A stretch of DNA of 10,540 nt from Treponema sp. UBA2869 (GTDB lineage: Bacteria > Spirochaetota > Spirochaetia > Treponematales > Treponemataceae): positions 10,289-20,828 of the forward strand of contig DEEV01000138.1 of NCBI GenBank assembly GCA_002350445.1, read 5' to 3'. Made by a program: the position numbers and the translations under genes. This document shows, in pieces, positions 8,601 through 10,540 of this stretch (within the stretch, counting starts at the first letter, position 1; each line of letters begins with the position of its first letter). The notes beneath the pieces are model-generated. The model saw nothing but the letters and a program-made list of their open reading frames with translations. It was not told the origin of the DNA and did not search any database.

Positions 8601-10087
8601 TCCAAAAATACGCTGTTTAACGAAATACTGGTCTGAAGATATCTGGAAGAAATAAGATAACTTCCGTCTATTGTAATTTTTCCTGTTGAGCCGTCTTCAG
8701 AATGTTCATAATCATACATTTCAAAAACAAAGTCGTAAGAATCCGTTTGCGGAAGAAAAGTAAGCTGAAGAGCGGTAAGCATTTTCTGCCCAAGAAAAAC
8801 CTGCGGAGAAAAGGCAAGAAATCCTTTTTCCAGAGGATCAAAATAAAACTCAGTAGAAACAACATTGCCGTTTTTAAGGACAAAATACGGAAGCTGAAAA
8901 TAGCCTGAAAGCTGAGATTTATCAAACTTATATGAAAACTTAGCCGACGAACTTATGCCCGGACCTTCTGCCATAAAATTATTTAAGGAAAGATGTTTTT
9001 CATCACCATTTATGTTATAGGTAATTAAAGCTCCCTGTGGAAATATAGATTCCGGCAGATAAAATTTTCCGTCTGAATCAAAAGAAAAAGTTCTGCTCCC
9101 AAGATTTGAAGTAAAATGCGTAGTTGTTGTAATTGAAAACTCTTTTGTACTTTCAAGCATCTGCTGTTTTGAATGAATTGTTCCAAGAGAATAAGGTTTA
9201 AGTCCGTCGGCAAGTAAAGTTACGGCTAAATCTTTTGAAGCTATGTCATATACAGCATCCAGCGAAACAGGACTGACAGGCTGCACAGTATTTAAATAAA
9301 CGTGATTTGAATCATAAACGGCATGAAAATTTATGCGGTGCAACATCATGTCGCCGTCCGTAAAATCAAGCAGATTCAAATTCATTGAAGATGATTTTAA
9401 GTTATCAAGTATATTTCCGCTTACATTAAGGCGACAGCTGAAACTTTTATTAATTGCTAAAAAAGAAGCAATAAGGCGCGAATTAATCTGGTAATTTACA
9501 ATATGTTTTTTTGGATTATTAAAAAAAGAGACATCCTTAAGCAAAACTGAAATATCACTGGATGATGAATTATAATTCAAATTTATATTTTTAAGGCGTA
9601 TACTCTGCGGAAGTTTAGAAACAAAATCTGAAAGTGAAAATTCTTCGTCCGAAGCAATACCTTCTGAAGACGGAAGTTTTTTTTCTGTTCCTTCAATTTC
9701 AATTCTTGAGCAAATTTCCAGAAAACGATCAGCATCAATATCAATTCCGTCAATCAAAAAATTCTTTATGCCGTTTTGAATATCACCGCGCAAAAGTGAA
9801 AAAATTTTATAGTCAATTTTTATTCGCCTTATTGAAAGTACATTGCGGCCGTTTTCGTCTACAAAAGAAATTCCGCGCATGGAAAAGTTAGAAAGCAAAG
9901 ACGGAGATAAGGATGTATAGGAAAGCTGAAGTCCTGTTTTTTGTTTTATCTGATTTGAAAGCGAATTTATATACAAACCTGCAAATTTTACAAGCTTATT
10001 GCGCACTGGAACGGAGATTAAAACCGAAACCACAACAAGAGAAATAAAAACGTATTTTTTTATGCGCTGAATATATAAACCGCCCAT
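5693..10087 (-). CDS. tamB: TamB-family translocation and assembly protein (AsmA-like, DUF490)
   Basis: TamB-type proteins are anchored in the inner membrane and cross the periplasm as a long beta-taco; family work links them to outer-membrane protein assembly and to lipid transport. This 1464-aa protein has one N-terminal membrane segment (about 11-28) after a basic start, then a very long region of alternating short beta-strands with no catalytic motif. The C-terminal DUF490 domain (about 1010-1464) is clear: ITYLGRNFYIKSGRVKFN (1230-1247), the MNPLVSLRAET segment, SEVEIQALLGQ, VYIGKYLGSNLYVDA and an aromatic end, KFTF. It is longer than E. coli TamB (1259 aa). The start is fixed by an in-frame TGA 21 bases upstream, and no alternative start lies nearby. 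There is no Shine-Dalgarno sequence. It is the first gene of the operon. With no tamA beside it, BamA, encoded next, is the likely barrel partner; that is inference. Confidence 0.93.
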   Translation of the reverse strand: MGGLYIQRIKKYVFISLVVVSVLISVPVRNKLVKFAGLYINSLSNQIKQKTGLQLSYTSLSPSLLSNFSMRGISFVDENGRNVLSIRRIKIDYKIFSLLRGDIQNGIKNFLIDGIDIDADRFLEICSRIEIEGTEKKLPSSEGIASDEEFSLSDFVSKLPQSIRLKNINLNYNSSSSDISVLLKDVSFFNNPKKHIVNYQINSRLIASFLAINKSFSCRLNVSGNILDNLKSSSMNLNLLDFTDGDMMLHRINFHAVYDSNHVYLNTVQPVSPVSLDAVYDIASKDLAVTLLADGLKPYSLGTIHSKQQMLESTKEFSITTTTHFTSNLGSRTFSFDSDGKFYLPESIFPQGALITYNINGDEKHLSLNNFMAEGPGISSSAKFSYKFDKSQLSGYFQLPYFVLKNGNVVSTEFYFDPLEKGFLAFSPQVFLGQKMLTALQLTFLPQTDSYDFVFEMYDYEHSEDGSTGKITIDGSYLISSRYLQTSISLNSVFLDSIVRIGAETYGDFVKNFYDGNKDFLSQIMATTDMYFSTDLKTFSYNVPVAVFVNTKKENQVLMLAMNGNEQSTVVDQLSVVSGNYALEASCTLDRNLDSSDKFFTADISMGSVPYHFAGTIMPEVVTVSGDYGFDFEIRKTGDDFAGHAVFENLPLSLGKKSLVFSTESTFSSDKQKGPSVQVSRFEVEFADASVSVVPRLVFSGNISRYGAQLPAITYTDFYSALQGSADVVLNINDSVFDSAAFMLKLKNPLNDESVSVDASVSNPDMLPFDFDTFVKNFYINSQVQLNRFSLNRYTVQKSDDNYVTGNLFVAGTIENPYAALNLEEASVLIASTYLGAKGVVVLEDKSIDVDEFNVNYGNLKIHDTKAHFSLENLEGSATSYMENQIADQVLNVPLKIEVSNSIKTAGTFLPDSFTATLSSDNVSGGFIKKPFGFSISLMRSGGSYTVFSSDNVGLYGSYLSTGETDFTWNNKEFINANLLGILRHGEMSLSISDLNVDLKKLFAYINLDSLVSVENGILDGSVNFTGSVDDPDINGQLSVKNPQARVPIIFPEKVYTDMTYIDIVHNDIYIREALYAVKRGSQRLKIDCSMYLNKWALDRLEANFVTAKKEVVPATFSTNEFTVSGEVGCALNLAFEKNTLNVTGQLNGDKVELTSNLSRVSGHKKIFSEDMFRNLKVACDLSAVLGNHSTLNFNPWMRCVLVPGSSFRIRSDGEEYFLEGEIDVKSGDITYLGRNFYIKSGRVKFNTLDIMNPLVSLRAETREKDSNNQNVSIICTIDNQYLQSLNPRFSSIPAKSEVEIQALLGQIAIGGNEKASGLLYSAGDFFMQSTVLRQFENKLRDLLNFDIFSVRANVIQNTLNLGLSGEMQKDSVSVGNLLDNSTVYIGKYLGSNLYVDAMVRASFEDEFGGKTSAGQLVFRPEIGLELESPFVNIRWNMAPNLYGLKNNQFVPSTSVTLSWKFTF

Positions 10088-10099
10088 TTTAGTCGCATA

Positions 10100-10108
10100 A
10101 TTATATCA
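10100..10108 (-). promoter_or_regulatory. Extended -10 promoter for the tamB-bamA-skp-mutS operon
   Basis: The minus strand reads TGATATAAT (10108-10100), a perfect TATAAT with the TGn extension. No good -35 stands at the usual spacing (TATATA at 17 bp), which is tolerated by extended -10 promoters. Transcription start is expected at about 10093, 6 bases before the tamB ATG, or up to the A of the ATG itself if it starts slightly later. The TG of the box is also the in-frame TGA that bounds the tamB frame. Confidence 0.55.
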
Positions 10109-10149
10109 AATTTTTCAATGTTTATATAGTAGAAAATCTGATTGATGTA

Positions 10150-10155
10150 TATAAT
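10150..10155 (+). promoter_or_regulatory. -10 box for tmk, placed for a leaderless transcript
   Basis: A perfect TATAAT ends 6 bases before the tmk ATG. With the usual spacing, transcription would start at 10162, the A of the ATG. No -35 match is seen 17 bp upstream (TAGTAG). An alternative, TATAGT at 10125-10130, would give a leader of about 25 bases, which also lacks a Shine-Dalgarno sequence. Confidence 0.45.
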
Positions 10156-10161
10156 GGCATT

Positions 10162-10540
10162 ATGATTTTAAAAAACTTTATTGTATTTGAAGGCATCGAC
10201 GGAGCTGGAACTTCAACCCAAATTAAAAAACTTGTAGAAAAAAATCCTTCAAAATTCATAGCAACGGCAGAACCAACTTCACTTCCTACCGGCAAGTTTC
10301 TTAGGCAAATGCTTGCGGGCGAATTTTCTGTAGACGAAAAAACAAATGCATTTTTATTTGCGGCAGACAGGTGCGAACACATATACGGTAAAGGCGGCGT
10401 AAAGGAACTTACAGAAAACGGCAAAATTGTAGTAAGCGACCGTTATCTTTTTTCAAGTCTTGCCTATCAGTCTGTTTCCTGCGGAAAAGAATTTCCTTTG
10501 TTTTTAAATTCAAAATTTCCGTTACCTCAGCTTCTTTTTT
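10162..10540 (+). CDS. tmk: Thymidylate kinase (dTMP kinase), 5' part only
   Basis: Thymidylate kinase phosphorylates dTMP to dTDP with ATP in the cytoplasm, the step joining de novo and salvage dTTP synthesis. The visible 126 residues (family about 210) begin MILKNFIVFEGIDG, a typical kinase first strand and P-loop. Family motifs present are FAADRCEH (66-73) and SDRYLFSSLAYQ (92-103), with the DRY motif at 93-95 that helps bind dTMP. Two positions are unusual. The P-loop reads GIDGAGTSTQ (11-20), with Thr17 where Lys is normal. The usual TREPGGT region reads TAEPTSL (35-41). The ATG at 10162 fits the family N-terminus and no other start codon is near; no Shine-Dalgarno sequence precedes it. 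The frame is otherwise intact up to the window edge, so this looks like a real, diverged gene and not a decayed one. The C-terminal half, with the LID, is not visible. Confidence 0.9.
   Translation, partial: MILKNFIVFEGIDGAGTSTQIKKLVEKNPSKFIATAEPTSLPTGKFLRQMLAGEFSVDEKTNAFLFAADRCEHIYGKGGVKELTENGKIVVSDRYLFSSLAYQSVSCGKEFPLFLNSKFPLPQLLF

Noticed and set aside
8668..8925. 85-codon minus frame and 68-codon plus frame within tamB
   Set aside because: Both are low-complexity (Leu/Phe-rich or Lys-rich), as expected from reading AT-rich beta-protein codons in a wrong frame.
10122..10424. A 100-codon minus-strand open frame opposite tmk
   Set aside because: It lies antisense to a frame with clear thymidylate kinase motifs, has no ribosome-binding site and resembles no family I know.
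1..10540. CRISPR arrays, tRNA or rRNA genes, insertion sequences, toxin-antitoxin or defence genes
   Set aside because: I looked for repeated units, transposase-like proteins and structured RNA and found none; the window is almost fully occupied by conserved core genes.

Overview
The window looks like a chromosomal core region of a spirochaete, most likely a Treponema-type bacterium. This rests on three things seen in the sequence: AT-rich DNA, the gene order tamB-bamA-skp-mutS, and the character of the proteins. From memory, the same order occurs in Treponema pallidum (TP0325 to TP0328 region); I could not check this. In Proteobacteria skp is normally followed by lpxD, fabZ and lpxA. Here it is followed by mutS, which fits an organism without lipopolysaccharide.

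Layout. Bases 1-118 lie downstream of mutS and are mostly non-coding. They hold a T-tract (read on the minus strand) that may end the operon, and perhaps the first 19 codons of another minus-strand gene running off the left edge. Bases 119-10087 carry four complete minus-strand genes, transcribed right to left: tamB (1464 aa), bamA (798 aa), skp/ompH (176 aa) and mutS (867 aa). The gaps between them are 22, 16 and 4 bp, so they almost certainly form one operon. Bases 10088-10161 are a 74-bp divergent intergenic region with a -10-like box for each direction. Bases 10162-10540 hold the first 126 codons of tmk on the plus strand, cut by the window end.

How the genes work together. TamB is an inner-membrane-anchored, long beta-rich protein that spans the periplasm. 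BamA is the outer-membrane insertase with five POTRA domains. Skp is the periplasmic chaperone that carries unfolded outer-membrane proteins to BamA. The three make a compact outer-envelope assembly cassette. MutS, a DNA mismatch repair protein, is the odd partner at the end. Tmk makes dTDP for DNA synthesis and is divergently transcribed.

No mobile element, CRISPR array, rRNA, tRNA or defence system was seen. The points most worth a second look are the two divergent promoters that appear to give leaderless or nearly leaderless mRNAs, the loss of the Walker A lysine in Tmk, and the possible leaderless GTG-start gene at the left edge.
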